This document shows, in pieces, positions 32,865 to 41,706 of a stretch of 51,011 nucleotides of DNA (its first letter is position 1; every line of letters starts with the position of its first letter). The position numbers were made by a program, and so were the translations under genes. Source of the DNA: Lachnospiraceae bacterium (GTDB lineage Bacteria; Bacillota; Clostridia; Lachnospirales; Lachnospiraceae). The notes beneath the pieces were generated by a model. That model had not been told where the DNA came from and ran no database searches. It saw only the letters and a program-made list of their open reading frames with translations. The stretch is from positions 1-51,011 of the forward strand of contig JAQYDI010000162.1 of assembly GCA_028724245.1 (NCBI GenBank). Direction: 5' to 3'.

Positions 32865-34172
32865 TTATGCATATACACGAATCACACTGGAAATTTCATA
32901 AACCATATCCATGGTTCTGAGTGCGTCCAGAGTCTTCGCAAAATCTTTTTCTTTTACAAAATCAGTTACAACGACCAGTTCACTTCCGTGCTTTTTAGCC
33001 GGCTTCTGAATCACCTGCTTGATGCTTACATTGTGCTTGGAGAACACGCTGGAGATAGAAGCCAGCGTTCCCGGCTTATCCTCTACCTGAAGACGGAAGA
33101 AATAACAGTTTTTCACATCGCCCAGAGGCTTGATGGGCAGATTTCGATAGCAGGTGCTGCCCACTCTTCCGGTACAGTTCTGCAGCAGGTTTCTGGAAAT
33201 ATCGATCACATCGCCCATGACCGCACTGGCAGTCGGCAGTTCCCCGGCGCCTCTTCCGTAAAACATGGCATCATCCACCGCATCTCCGTGAACAAATACG
33301 GCATTGAATGAGTCATTGACGCTGGCAAGGGGATGATTTTTCGGCACCAGCATGGGATAAACATTGGCGGAAACCTGTCCTTCCTCCTGTTTGCCCACTG
33401 CCAGCAGCTTGATCACACAGTCCATGGCATCCGCATAGCGAATATCCGTAGAAGTGATCTGTGTAATACCTTCCGTATGTACATCCTTAAAGGTAATTAC
33501 GGAGTTAAACGCAATGGATGCCATAATTGCCAGCTTGCGTCCTGCATCATATCCTTCGATATCCGATGTGGGGTCTGCTTCCGCATAGCCAAGATCGGTG
33601 GCTTTGGCCAGCGCTTCATCAAACTCCATGCCGTCTTCCGTCATGCGTGTAAGAATATAGTTGGTTGTGCCGTTGACAATACCAAGCACCATGTCAATAT
33701 TGTTGCCTGTCAGGCACTGCTTCAGAGGACGGAGAACCGGAATTCCTCCTCCCACAGATGCTTCGTACAACAGATCGCATCGCTTCTCTTCTGCCATAAC
33801 CAGAAGTTCATGCCCCTGTTCCGCAATCAGATCTTTATTGGCCGTAACCACATTTTTACCGGCTTCCAGAGCCTGTCTGATATAGGTTCCCGCCGGTTCC
33901 AGACCGCCCATAACTTCCACAATGATATCAATACTGTCATCTGACAGAATCTCATCCCAATTATCTGTAATCAGATCATTGTCCACACCGTCTCTGATCT
34001 TGTATGCGTTTCGAACCAGAATCTTCTTCACCTTTACACGGCATCCGATCTTTCTGGGAAGTTCATTCTTTCTGCGCTGAACAAGCTTATATACGCCCAT
34101 TCCCACTGTGCCGAGGCCCAGCAGCGCAATATTGATTTCCTTGATTTCCTTTACTGTCTTTTCTTCACTCAT
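32865..34172 (-). CDS. hom: homoserine dehydrogenase
   Basis: 435-aa enzyme that reduces aspartate semialdehyde to homoserine for Thr/Met synthesis. NAD(P) fold INIALLGLGTVGMGVYKL; active region ANKDLIAEQGHEL, EASVGGGIPVLRPL, GIVNGTTNYILTRM, DLGYAEADPTSDIEGYDAGRKLAI. A C-terminal ACT domain (about 355-430: FFRLQVEDKPGTLASISSVFSK) gives feedback control by an amino acid, usually threonine. Start: ATG 34172 (a TTG precedes it) with AAGGAG inside the end of the upstream small gene, overlapping it by 8 nt. Confidence 0.96.
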   Translation of the reverse strand: MSEEKTVKEIKEINIALLGLGTVGMGVYKLVQRRKNELPRKIGCRVKVKKILVRNAYKIRDGVDNDLITDNWDEILSDDSIDIIVEVMGGLEPAGTYIRQALEAGKNVVTANKDLIAEQGHELLVMAEEKRCDLLYEASVGGGIPVLRPLKQCLTGNNIDMVLGIVNGTTNYILTRMTEDGMEFDEALAKATDLGYAEADPTSDIEGYDAGRKLAIMASIAFNSVITFKDVHTEGITQITSTDIRYADAMDCVIKLLAVGKQEEGQVSANVYPMLVPKNHPLASVNDSFNAVFVHGDAVDDAMFYGRGAGELPTASAVMGDVIDISRNLLQNCTGRVGSTCYRNLPIKPLGDVKNCYFFRLQVEDKPGTLASISSVFSKHNVSIKQVIQKPAKKHGSELVVVTDFVKEKDFAKTLDALRTMDMVYEISSVIRVYA

Positions 34173-34368
34173 CAATAGACTGCTCCTTGCTGTTTTTTTC
34201 CCGTAAATACTGCTCTACGATTTCTTCAATTTTTTCACGCGGCAGACTTACTTCTCCGGACCGGATGATCCGATCCACGGTATAACCGCGGTCGACCATG
34301 TGGCGGATCGCACCGCCATACTGAAAATCCTGCACAAAATTCCGCAAAGCATCTTCGAAATAACCCAT
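34165..34368 (-). CDS. small acidic protein upstream of hom
   Basis: 67-aa protein starting MGYFEDALRNFVQDF, followed by GGAIRHMVDRGYTVDRI and a charged C-terminal helix (EKIEEIVEQYLREK). I do not recognise the family. It has AGGAG 11 nt from the ATG and a promoter at 34400-34428, and its 3' end overlaps hom, so it is co-expressed with homoserine dehydrogenase. The helical, charged make-up suggests a small regulatory or scaffold protein. Confidence 0.75.
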   Translation of the reverse strand: MGYFEDALRNFVQDFQYGGAIRHMVDRGYTVDRIIRSGEVSLPREKIEEIVEQYLREKNSKEQSIDE

Positions 34369-34399
34369 TTCAGTATTTTCTCCTTCCGTATGTAACACT

Positions 34400-34428
34400 A
34401 TCTTATATCCGAATAGATAATAATGCAA
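34400..34428 (-). promoter_or_regulatory. promoter of the small gene-hom-mscS operon
   Basis: Minus-strand TTGCAT (34423-34428), 17-nt spacer, TAAGAT (34400-34405), 32 nt before the small-gene start. Confidence 0.65.
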
Positions 34429-34470
34429 GTTTTTTGTAAAGCAAGTTTCCGGTATGTATAGATATAGATG

Positions 34471-34511
34471 AAAAATCCTCCGGAAGTTCTGCCATTCTTC
34501 CAGAGGATTTT
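34471..34511 (-). terminator. terminator after the EIIB fragment region
   Basis: Minus-strand AAAATCCTC-GGAAG / CTTCC-GAGGATTTT stem followed by TTTTT. Confidence 0.8.
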
Positions 34512-34565
34512 AAAACAGCTTTCGCTGCGATATGGGGGCTGATTCAATAAACAACAAAATGTGAT

Positions 34566-34661
34566 AAATAGAAACGGGGAAGCAGAAACGCGTATCTTAA
34601 GCGGCCGGACAATGACTGGTTATAATGTCCAGATACGAAAACCGCTTCCCTCTCTCTATTT
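34566..34661. other. compact multi-stem palindromic element
   Basis: 96 nt with four nested stems: AAATAGA/TCTATTT, GGGAAGC/GCTTCCC, CGTATCT/AGATACG and GGACA/TGTCC. The region 34512-34721 holds no supported ORF. It lies where the rest of a PTS EII gene would be expected. Could be a structured RNA or a palindromic insertion. Confidence 0.55.
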
Positions 34662-34721
34662 CCAAACAGACGGCCCCTGTAAAACCACCTGTTTGATTAC
34701 AAATCAATACGGGTGAAAACA

Positions 34722-34979
34722 TCACCCTTCTGTCCGGCAAAAGGGTTCCAGTGCTTTAAAGAAACCGCCTGCTTCCAGACCAATCACAATCTGATAGCTT
34801 CCCGGACGTTTCAGGACTCCCTGTATACCTTCCAGTTTACGAAGCTCTTCCGTTTTTGCAGATTCCGGATTTTTCAATACAAATCTGAGCCTTGTAAAAC
34901 AGTGTGTGAGCGAAATGACATTGTCCTTTCCTCCTACCAGTTCCAGAATCTGCCGTGCCTGTACACTATAATCTATCAT
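34722..34979 (-). CDS. PTS EIIB domain, truncated glucoside transporter
   Basis: 85-aa EIIB domain of the glucose/beta-glucoside PTS class: ARQILELVGGKDNVISL, the phospho-Cys in THCFTRLRFVL, KLEGIQGVLKRPGSYQIVIG. In this class EIIB is normally followed by EIIC (ten membrane spans) and often EIIA, about 600 residues in total. Here the frame stops soon after the EIIB core, with no trace of EIIC in any frame downstream. The start at 34979 (MIDYSVQ) is preferred over 35009. It follows an intact RAT/terminator switch and the LicT gene, so the regulator outlived the transporter. A role as a stand-alone EIIB is possible but less likely. Confidence 0.75.
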   Translation of the reverse strand: MIDYSVQARQILELVGGKDNVISLTHCFTRLRFVLKNPESAKTEELRKLEGIQGVLKRPGSYQIVIGLEAGGFFKALEPFCRTEG

Positions 34980-35065
34980 ATCAATCTTCCCTTCTCTCAT
35001 ATGAATCACATGAATGATGTGAATGCATGCATAAAAAAGAATATCGTTCCACTCCTATTATATAA

Positions 35066-35136
35066 AAGACCTGAGAACATAATGGAGCCAGTACTCCCTC
35101 ATGTACTCAGGTCTTGCCTTCTTCAGTCACAATCCT
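35066..35136 (-). promoter_or_regulatory. RAT antiterminator/terminator switch before EIIB
   Basis: Minus-strand RAT sequence at 35109-35136 (GGATTGTGACTG...GGCAAGACC), matching the LicT/BglG binding consensus. Its 3' end overlaps the 5' arm of a strong terminator (AAGACCTGAG / CTCAGGTCTT, 35066-35115, then T-rich). LicT bound to the RAT would prevent termination. Confidence 0.9.
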
Positions 35137-35192
35137 GTTTCAGCTTTATAAAATTTATATACAATATAAATTATACTGTTCCATATCATCCT

Positions 35193-36050
35193 TTACTGAT
35201 GCGCCTGCGCGTCCCTGATCAGTCTTGAGACATGAAGCAGCAGATACAGCTGCTCCTCATTACACAGATCATAGCGGTACTTTTCCGCCATCAGCTTCCT
35301 GATTCTTTTAATGCATCCATATGCTTCCGGGTTCTTCATACACATGGTAAAAAACAATTCATCATCGTCATTATCTCCGCCGCACTTCTCACCTGCCACA
35401 ACCCTCTGGGCCAGATTCTTCAGATGGGTCACAAAACGTTCATAATTATAACTGTCCTCCTGAAGCGTACAGGGCAGTCCTTCGTCTGTCGTGTCGATAA
35501 TATCCTGAATGATCCGGGTCACCTCCACCATATCGGTCATGGTGCTCTGCTCATTCAGTTCGGAATTCACAATATGAAACGCAATGAAAGCGGCTTCATC
35601 CGGAAGCAGATCCATCTGAAATGTCCTGTTCAACAGTGCAACCGCCCGCTCGCCTACGGCAAACTCCGGTTTATACAGCCTCTTGATTTCAAAATACAGG
35701 TCGTTCTTCAGGCGGATCCCCTCTTTATAGCGTTCACATACACTGTAAATATGGTCTGTAAGAGTCAGATAAATTGTATCAAAAATTTTTTTATTGCAGG
35801 TCCGTCTGGCGTCCTCTGCAATCTGTTCACTGATATCGATGTACTCAACCGGTATCTCCTCGATCAGCTGCTGATACCGCTGGGAAATCTCCCCTGATTC
35901 CGGTACAAATACCCTGCAGGTACTGTTAAAAATGATTTCATCGCCTGTCTTTTTCTGGAAAGCAATGCCCTTGCCGGTTACAATTACTTCTCTGTTATCC
36001 TCAGATCTTGATAAAACTGCATTATTATTCAAAATTTTATAAATCTTCAT
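35193..36050 (-). CDS. licT: BglG/LicT-family transcriptional antiterminator
   Basis: 285-aa RNA-binding regulator. The CAT domain (about 1-55: MKIYKILNNNAVLSRSEDNREVIVTG split around the NNNAV turn) binds RAT hairpins. PRD1 and PRD2 (about 65-170 and 171-285) hold the phosphorylated His residues: LTDHIY and AFHIVNSE in PRD1, FVTHLKNLAQRV and LLLHVSRLIRD in PRD2; all four are present. It is controlled by PTS phosphorylation, and by its own RAT/terminator leader. No ribosome site better than AGTGAG is visible. Its natural target, the EII gene downstream, is reduced to EIIB. Confidence 0.94.
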   Translation of the reverse strand: MKIYKILNNNAVLSRSEDNREVIVTGKGIAFQKKTGDEIIFNSTCRVFVPESGEISQRYQQLIEEIPVEYIDISEQIAEDARRTCNKKIFDTIYLTLTDHIYSVCERYKEGIRLKNDLYFEIKRLYKPEFAVGERAVALLNRTFQMDLLPDEAAFIAFHIVNSELNEQSTMTDMVEVTRIIQDIIDTTDEGLPCTLQEDSYNYERFVTHLKNLAQRVVAGEKCGGDNDDDELFFTMCMKNPEAYGCIKRIRKLMAEKYRYDLCNEEQLYLLLHVSRLIRDAQAHQ

Positions 36051-36075
36051 AGATGCTACAGCTCACTTTTCACAG

Positions 36076-36200
36076 GGGTAACTAAAAAAAGACAATCCCA
36101 ATCATCCAATTATCAATATCAGATATAGGTCTTGCCTGTCTTAACAGTTACAATTCTATTCTCTGGAGTTGTTATAACATATATTCCAATTTTTTGCAAT
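36076..36200 (-). promoter_or_regulatory. promoter and RAT leader of licT
   Basis: Minus-strand promoter TTGCAA-17-TATAAC (about 36177-36200), then a RAT-like sequence at 36127-36157 (GAATTGTAACTG...AGGCAAGACC) and a weaker terminator ending in GTCTTTTTTT (about 36083-36105). This would make licT autoregulated. Confidence 0.75.
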
Positions 36201-36255
36201 ACTTTTTTAATAAAATATACAAAAATTTTCCATTTTCCTGTGTAACATCATAAAA

Positions 36256-36345
36256 ATGCCGTACAGAATGATCAATTATGATGAATTTCTGTACGGCATG
36301 GACAAGTTAATTTGAAAAATCAGCATTTCGATATGCTGAATCACA
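36256..36345 (-). terminator. two tandem terminators after degV
   Basis: Minus-strand hairpins: TCAGCAT/ATGCTGA (about 36320-36341) followed by TTTTT, then ATGCCGTACAGAA/TTCTGTACGGCAT (36256-36299) followed by TTTT. Nothing else is seen between licT leader and degV. Confidence 0.75.
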
Positions 36346-36364
36346 CATTGCCAAAGCAGTTTTG

Positions 36365-37207
36365 CTAAAAACTCACAACGATACCGCCGTCATTGGCATA
36401 CATGGTGCCGACACCAGCCGTATTGGTTACATAAATCTCCTTAAACGGCACTCTTTTGCTGATTTCATTCTTCACAAATTCTGCTCTTTCGGGGCAGTTG
36501 CAGTGACTGATTCCCAGTACTTTATCTTCCGGCTGCACCACAGTCTCTTCCACCTTGTCGATCAGTTTTTTCAATGCCTTATTGATGCCTCTGGCCTGAT
36601 CCAGCTTGATAATGACACCATGATCAGCGCCCATAAGAGGTTTAATGTTCAGTGCAGTAGCCAGAATCGCTGCCAGACCGGTCAAACGGCCGTTTTTCTT
36701 CAGCGTATCCAGTGTTTCCAGAACAAATAAGGTGTTCATATTATAAATGAATTCTTCCGTCCGGGTACAGATTTCTTCAAAAGAAAGTCCTTTTTCTTCC
36801 AGTTCCATGATTTTTTTGGCCACAAGCGTTTCCCCGCAGCAGGCGGAATCAGAACTGAATACAGCAATCTTTTTCCCGTCTTCTTCATACTCCTCATAGT
36901 ACAGATCTTTACCGAGAGACGCACTGTTGAAAGAACCGCTCAGATGCTTTGACAGGGTGATACAGTATACCCGTTCCTCCGGTCCGGCATATGTTTTCAT
37001 AAACGTATCGGGAGAAGGACAGGCAGAACGGGGACATTCATCCGATTCCTGAACCGCTTTAATAAAAGCCTTCTGATCAAATGTTTCGTCATCTACAACC
37101 GTCAGATCACCAACTTCCAGTGTCAGCGGAACCAGCTGGATCTTTCCGGTTTTCTTTATCTCATCATTACAGTCAAGGCAACTGTCTCCTATTATTTTAT
37201 AACTCAT
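36365..37207 (-). CDS. DegV-family fatty-acid-binding protein
   Basis: 280-aa DegV protein, which binds a fatty acid and serves FakA-type fatty-acid kinases. The N-terminal GDSCLDCNDEIKK replaces the common DSTxDL start; other motifs are VPLTLEVGD, SACPSPDTFMKTY, ITLSKHLSGSFNSASLG, FSSDSACCGETLVAKK, TLDTLKKNGRLTG and GVGTMYANDGGIVVSF. Complete length for the family. It starts after GGAGGG at 37207. No FakA gene is in the window. Confidence 0.92.
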   Translation of the reverse strand: MSYKIIGDSCLDCNDEIKKTGKIQLVPLTLEVGDLTVVDDETFDQKAFIKAVQESDECPRSACPSPDTFMKTYAGPEERVYCITLSKHLSGSFNSASLGKDLYYEEYEEDGKKIAVFSSDSACCGETLVAKKIMELEEKGLSFEEICTRTEEFIYNMNTLFVLETLDTLKKNGRLTGLAAILATALNIKPLMGADHGVIIKLDQARGINKALKKLIDKVEETVVQPEDKVLGISHCNCPERAEFVKNEISKRVPFKEIYVTNTAGVGTMYANDGGIVVSF

Positions 37208-37291
37208 ATGAACCCTCCGAACATCATGTAGTTTTTATTACTACTAATAATAGCATACAACATTATGTTTGAAAAGGGGGGATTACAATTT

Positions 37292-38590
37292 TTATTCCAT
37301 CATCACCCCGGCAATGAAATCCGTAAGTGCTTTCTGATCCGCCGTAGCCATCAGCTCTCTTGAAGAATGCATGGAGAGGATCGGTACGCCAAGATCAATG
37401 GTTCTGATACAAAGCTGTGCACTGAGCATGGAACCAAGGGTGCTGCCTCCGCGGATATCCGCCCGGTTGCAGAATGATTTATGAGGAATTCCATCCTTTC
37501 TGCAGACGCCTTCTGCCAGCGCCGCCGCCTGTATATCGGTAGCATAGCGCTGAGAGCTGTTCAGCTTGAAGGTGACTCCATCGCCGGGAAATACCCGGTT
37601 GGTCAGATCATTTTGATCAGGCCGGTTGGGATGGATGGCATGGGATACATCACAGGATAACAGGATGCCGTTCATGGTGCTGTTCATGAAATCTTCATGG
37701 CTTCCTCCCAGTGAAAGTACCGCTTTCTCCAGCAGTCGGACAAGCAGGAGAGAATCTGCTCCCTGCTTTGTGTTGCTTCCGATTTCTTCATTATCAAACA
37801 GCATGACAACAGAAAATGTATCCGCCTCTGCGGCACGTATCAGCGCAGACACACAGCCCTGCACAGAAGTCAGATTATCCAGACGGGGCGAGGAAAGCAT
37901 CTCCGTATGTTCTCCGTAAAGCACCGGTTCATCCAGATTATAAAAGCCCAGATCCCAGGAAAGAACATCCTCCGGATCCGCCTGCAGTTCTTCCGCCAGA
38001 AGACGGTGAAAATATCCATCCTGCTTCCATTCCGGCGGCAGTACATCCAGTACAGGCAGCAGATCCTTCTGCGCATTCAGCTCCAGCCTGGTATTCGCAT
38101 CCCGGTTATAATGAATGGCAAGACTGGGAATCACAGCCATGGGGCGTCTGAAATCCACCAGACGTGTTTCCGGATGCATGGGATCCTGCCCCTTCAGACA
38201 TACCGCACCGGCAATGGACAGCGGGCGGTCCAGCCAGGAATAAAAAAGCGGGCCTCCGTAGACTTCAATATTCAGTTTTTCATACCGCCCCTCCGCAAGC
38301 TCCGGACAGGGCTTGATCCGCAGACCCGGCCAGTCCGTATGGGCTGCCGCCGTACGTACCGGCATGCCATTTTCATAGGAAGCAGGGATATGAAAAGCAA
38401 ACAGGGAACTGCCGAATACATCCATACAGTATCCCTTTCCTTTTTCCAATGTCCACGGCGTACCTGCCTCCAGCCGGATGAAACCGGCTTTTTCCAGCTG
38501 AGCAGATGCCTGTTCCACCGCATGATATGCGGAAACGCCATTTTTCAGGCAATTCAAAAGTTTCTCGGTTTCATTATAATATAATTCCAT
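37292..38590 (-). CDS. apeB: M18-family aminopeptidase
   Basis: 432-aa zinc aminopeptidase of the aspartyl-aminopeptidase family, forming dodecameric tetrahedra in relatives. Metal ligands and catalytic residues: AAAHTDWPGLRIKP (His-x-Asp), SSPRLDNLTSVQG (bridging Asp), FDNEEIGSNTKQGADS (Glu-Glu), LLSCDVSHAIHPN (Asp) and ILSMHSSRELMATAD (His). The start at 38590 (MELYYNETEK) follows GGGAGGAAT. Single-gene unit; the upstream 38591-38774 carries the promoter of the divergent DUF5721 gene. Confidence 0.94.
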   Translation of the reverse strand: MELYYNETEKLLNCLKNGVSAYHAVEQASAQLEKAGFIRLEAGTPWTLEKGKGYCMDVFGSSLFAFHIPASYENGMPVRTAAAHTDWPGLRIKPCPELAEGRYEKLNIEVYGGPLFYSWLDRPLSIAGAVCLKGQDPMHPETRLVDFRRPMAVIPSLAIHYNRDANTRLELNAQKDLLPVLDVLPPEWKQDGYFHRLLAEELQADPEDVLSWDLGFYNLDEPVLYGEHTEMLSSPRLDNLTSVQGCVSALIRAAEADTFSVVMLFDNEEIGSNTKQGADSLLLVRLLEKAVLSLGGSHEDFMNSTMNGILLSCDVSHAIHPNRPDQNDLTNRVFPGDGVTFKLNSSQRYATDIQAAALAEGVCRKDGIPHKSFCNRADIRGGSTLGSMLSAQLCIRTIDLGVPILSMHSSRELMATADQKALTDFIAGVMME

Positions 38591-38774
38591 ATATTCCTCC
38601 CTACGTAAACAAAAATATATTAATACATTCAATAGGATGATTCAAAAACGTTTTCACATCAAAACAGATTGACTTTTTCAGGCGGTTTGATTAGAGTATT
38701 AGTAGCTGCCTGAAGGCAGATATTGCCCGATAGAGTATAGTATATTTACAGATAAATTTCAACCGGAGGAATCA

Positions 38775-39272
38775 ATGATCGCACTAACACTGCCCGAATT
38801 GAAAACAGCTGCCAGCTGTATTTTTGCAAAAGAAACATTTGATTATTTTCTTGTAAAGGAAATCACCATCAGCACCAGCAATACCTTCCATGTGGACGGA
38901 AGACTGCATTCTGATTATTATACTGACGAAGAAAAAGAACTTCTCCGTGATCCGGTTTATTCCGACTGGAAATCGCTGCGTCCCTTCTGCTATCAGCTGA
39001 TCCGCGGGAAAAAGCTGCCCGGCAGCTTCCGTCTCGTTTTCCAGCTGTCCGGACCCAATGTGGAAAAATTCATCAATCAGTACCATCTTCCCTGCCAGAC
39101 TTCCGATATCGGCGGGCTGTATCTTCATTTTCGCTATGAGAATCAGGTTCTGTCAGCCATTTCCGGTACTTCCCTGAATTTTTTCACCATGGATAAAACC
39201 GTTGATACCGCCTGGGATGAGATGGTCAGACGGATACTGAAACTGGCCGGGATTTTTTTTACAGAAGCCTGA
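38775..39272 (+). CDS. DUF5721-like conserved hypothetical protein
   Basis: 165-aa protein of the kind annotated DUF5721 in Lachnospiraceae (recalled, not searched). Soluble, with alternating strands (DYFLVKEITISTSNTFHVDGRL, FRLVFQLSGPNVEKFINQY, LYLHFRYENQVLSAISGTSL) and a final helix. No catalytic motif is seen. A -35 TTGACT at about 38670 lies upstream, and GGAGG precedes the start. Divergent from apeB and convergent with the EF-G-like gene. Confidence 0.8.
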   Translation: MIALTLPELKTAASCIFAKETFDYFLVKEITISTSNTFHVDGRLHSDYYTDEEKELLRDPVYSDWKSLRPFCYQLIRGKKLPGSFRLVFQLSGPNVEKFINQYHLPCQTSDIGGLYLHFRYENQVLSAISGTSLNFFTMDKTVDTAWDEMVRRILKLAGIFFTEA

Positions 39273-39342
39273 GCAGGCCCCCTGCAGCCTCAGAAAATCT
39301 GTATTTACAGAAAATCCACCATTATAAAAATCCATAACCGCC

Positions 39343-39387
39343 AAAAAGCGTATGGCAGATCACAGTGGAAACTGCCATACGCTTTTT
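39343..39387. terminator. bidirectional terminator
   Basis: AAAAAGCGTATGGCAG / CTGCCATACGCTTTTT perfect 16-bp stem between the convergent DUF5721 and EF-G-like genes. Confidence 0.9.
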
Positions 39388-39389
39388 GC

Positions 39390-39436
39390 AACTGTCCAGA
39401 GCCACGAAGTATTTTCAAGACTGGTTCTGAACAGTT
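39390..39436. repeat. AACTGTYCAGA inverted-repeat element
   Basis: AACTGTCCAGAGCC (39390-39403) and GGTTCTGAACAGTT (39423-39436) form an imperfect palindrome just past the bidirectional terminator. Same family as 5588 and 17083. Confidence 0.6.
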
Positions 39437-39488
39437 ACTGCTTTTATATGCTGTCTTCAATCAGAATTGATCAGCTGTTCTCAGACGA

Positions 39489-41567
39489 TTATTCAGCGTC
39501 TTTTGCTCTGGCTTCGATCTCGCGCTTCTGAACATCAGCAGGAGCCTGTTCGTAACGTGCAAATTCATATTTGAAAGTGCCGATACCGCCGGTCATGGAG
39601 CGAAGATCTGTATTGTATCCGTATAATTCGGATAAGGGAACTTCTGCAGTGATGATCTGCTGCCCGCCTGAAACATGATCCATACCAAGCACACGGCCTC
39701 TTCTCTTGTTCATGTCACCCATAACATCGCCTGCAAAGCTGTTGGGAACGGTAACAGCCAGAGTAACGATGGGCTCAAGCAGTACAGGAGATGCTTTCAT
39801 AAAACCGTCCTTGAATGCAAGGATCGTTGCCGTCTTGAATGCCATTTCGGAAGAGTCAACAGGATGGTACTTGCCATCGGTCAGTGTTGCCTTCACGCCT
39901 ACAACCGGATATCCCGCCAGCGGTCCTTTCAGAACGGATTCCTGAAGGCCTTTTTCAACTGCAGGGAAGTAGTTCTTGGGTACAGCACCACCTACAACTC
40001 TTTCTGCAAATTCGTAAGGCTTCTCCAGATCACCTGAAGGTTCGAAGTCCATGACAACCACACCGTACTGACCATGTCCGCCGGACTGTTTCTTATGTGT
40101 TCCTGTAACCGTTGCTTTTTTGCGGATGGTTTCACGGAACGCAACCTTCGGTCTGCTGAGTTCTACTTCTACTTTATAGCGCTCTGCCATCTTGCTGACA
40201 GCCACTTCAATCTGCTGTTCGCCGATACCGTAGAGCAGGGTCTGTCTGTTCTCGGAATCATTGACAGCTTTCAAAGTCTTGTCTTCATCCATCAGTTTGG
40301 ACAGGGCAGCGGCAACCTTGTCGTCATCGCCCTTCTTTACTGCCTTGTAGCGCATGAATGTATAAGGTTCTGAAAGTTCAGGCTTAGCATAAACGACCTG
40401 TGCGCCCTTCAGTGCAAATGTATCGCCGGTAGCCAGAGTGGTCTTTGCAACAGCACCGATATCACCTGCGGAAAGCTCAGGCACTTCAATAGCTTCCTTA
40501 CCGCGAAGAATATAGAGACGTGAAATCTTTTCTTCTTTTTCCTGATTTACATTGTAAATAGCGCTGTCTGCTTTCAGTGTACCGGTAACAACCTTAAACA
40601 GAGAATATTTGCCGATAAAAGGGTCTACCAGAGTCTTGAATACACGGGCACTCATATGCTTTGCACTGTCGTATTCTACAGGAACCATCTCTCCGGTTTC
40701 AATATCGTTGCCGTAGATGAATCTGTTGACCGGTGAAGGCAGATACTTTCTGATTACATACATCAGCATCTTCATACCCTGTGCATTGGTGCCTGAGCCC
40801 ATCAGTACAGGAACGATGGAACCGTCAACCACATTGCTCTTTAATGCATCCTGAATCTCTTCGTATGTAAATTCATCACCTTCGAAATAACGTTCCATCA
40901 GTTCTTCACTGGTTTCCGCAACTGCTTCCAGCAGAGAATCACGGCTGACAGATACGTGATGTTCCAGATAATCAGGAATATCGCACTCTTCAAATTCACT
41001 GGTATTGCCGATGAACCGACGTCCTTTCATCTTAACCAGATTTACAAAACCTACAAACTTTTCGTTCTCGCGCATGGGTACGTAGAACGGAGCAACCTTT
41101 CTGCCGAAGGTTTCATTCAGCTGCAGCATCACGTTCTTGAAGCTGGCCTGATCGTCATCCATACCGGTTACGAAAAACAGACGGGGCAATTCATGTTTTT
41201 CGCAGATCTCCCATGCCTTTTTCGTACCGACTTCCACACCTGCTTTGCCGTTGACAACGATAATTGCCGCATCAGCAGCGCTGACTGCCTCTTCCACTTC
41301 GCCGACAAAATCGAAATAGCCGGGAGTATCCAGAACATTGATCTTGATGCCTTCCCATTCAATAGGAACCACACTGGTGCTGATTGAAAACTGACGTTTG
41401 ATCTCCTCTTTATCAAAATCGCTGATGGTATTGCCATCTGCTACCTTGCCCATCCTTGCAGTTATACCGGCTACAAATGCCATAGCCTCAACCATGGTTG
41501 TCTTACCGGCACCACCGTGTCCCAATACTACAACGTTACGAATTTTCTCGGTTTCATAAACGTTCAT
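39489..41567 (-). CDS. EF-G-like translational GTPase (paralogue type)
   Basis: 692-aa homologue of elongation factor G with all five domains. G1 is GHGGAGKTT (canonical EF-G has GHIDAGKTT-like), G3 is DTPGYFDF, but the G4 NKxD is replaced by TGMD in FFVTGMDDDQASF, which should alter guanine recognition. Domain IV keeps the SGGHGQYGVVVMDFEP strand; domain V ends with SMTGGIGTFKYEFARYE. These features place it in the non-canonical FusA2-like group rather than the housekeeping EF-G beside rpsL/rpsG. It has a strong GGAGG site and a promoter TTGTAT-17-TAGAAT at about 41640-41670. Function may be ribosome rescue, stress or slow translocation (inference). Confidence 0.88.
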   Translation of the reverse strand: MNVYETEKIRNVVVLGHGGAGKTTMVEAMAFVAGITARMGKVADGNTISDFDKEEIKRQFSISTSVVPIEWEGIKINVLDTPGYFDFVGEVEEAVSAADAAIIVVNGKAGVEVGTKKAWEICEKHELPRLFFVTGMDDDQASFKNVMLQLNETFGRKVAPFYVPMRENEKFVGFVNLVKMKGRRFIGNTSEFEECDIPDYLEHHVSVSRDSLLEAVAETSEELMERYFEGDEFTYEEIQDALKSNVVDGSIVPVLMGSGTNAQGMKMLMYVIRKYLPSPVNRFIYGNDIETGEMVPVEYDSAKHMSARVFKTLVDPFIGKYSLFKVVTGTLKADSAIYNVNQEKEEKISRLYILRGKEAIEVPELSAGDIGAVAKTTLATGDTFALKGAQVVYAKPELSEPYTFMRYKAVKKGDDDKVAAALSKLMDEDKTLKAVNDSENRQTLLYGIGEQQIEVAVSKMAERYKVEVELSRPKVAFRETIRKKATVTGTHKKQSGGHGQYGVVVMDFEPSGDLEKPYEFAERVVGGAVPKNYFPAVEKGLQESVLKGPLAGYPVVGVKATLTDGKYHPVDSSEMAFKTATILAFKDGFMKASPVLLEPIVTLAVTVPNSFAGDVMGDMNKRRGRVLGMDHVSGGQQIITAEVPLSELYGYNTDLRSMTGGIGTFKYEFARYEQAPADVQKREIEARAKDAE

Positions 41568-41706
41568 TCTATTACCTCCAATACGTGCAAAATCTGAATC
41601 TGCCTGAAAATGGTTCCGGCGATTCGCATGTTTATATTCTACTAAAATTTTCAGAATAATACAAGTAATTTATGAAATTATACCACTTTTTTTCTCAGAA
41701 AAATTA

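Noticed and set aside
34501..34721. A frameshifted continuation of the EIIB gene
   Set aside because: I read the downstream sequence in the other frames and saw no EIIC-like hydrophobic stretch; the region is palindromic.
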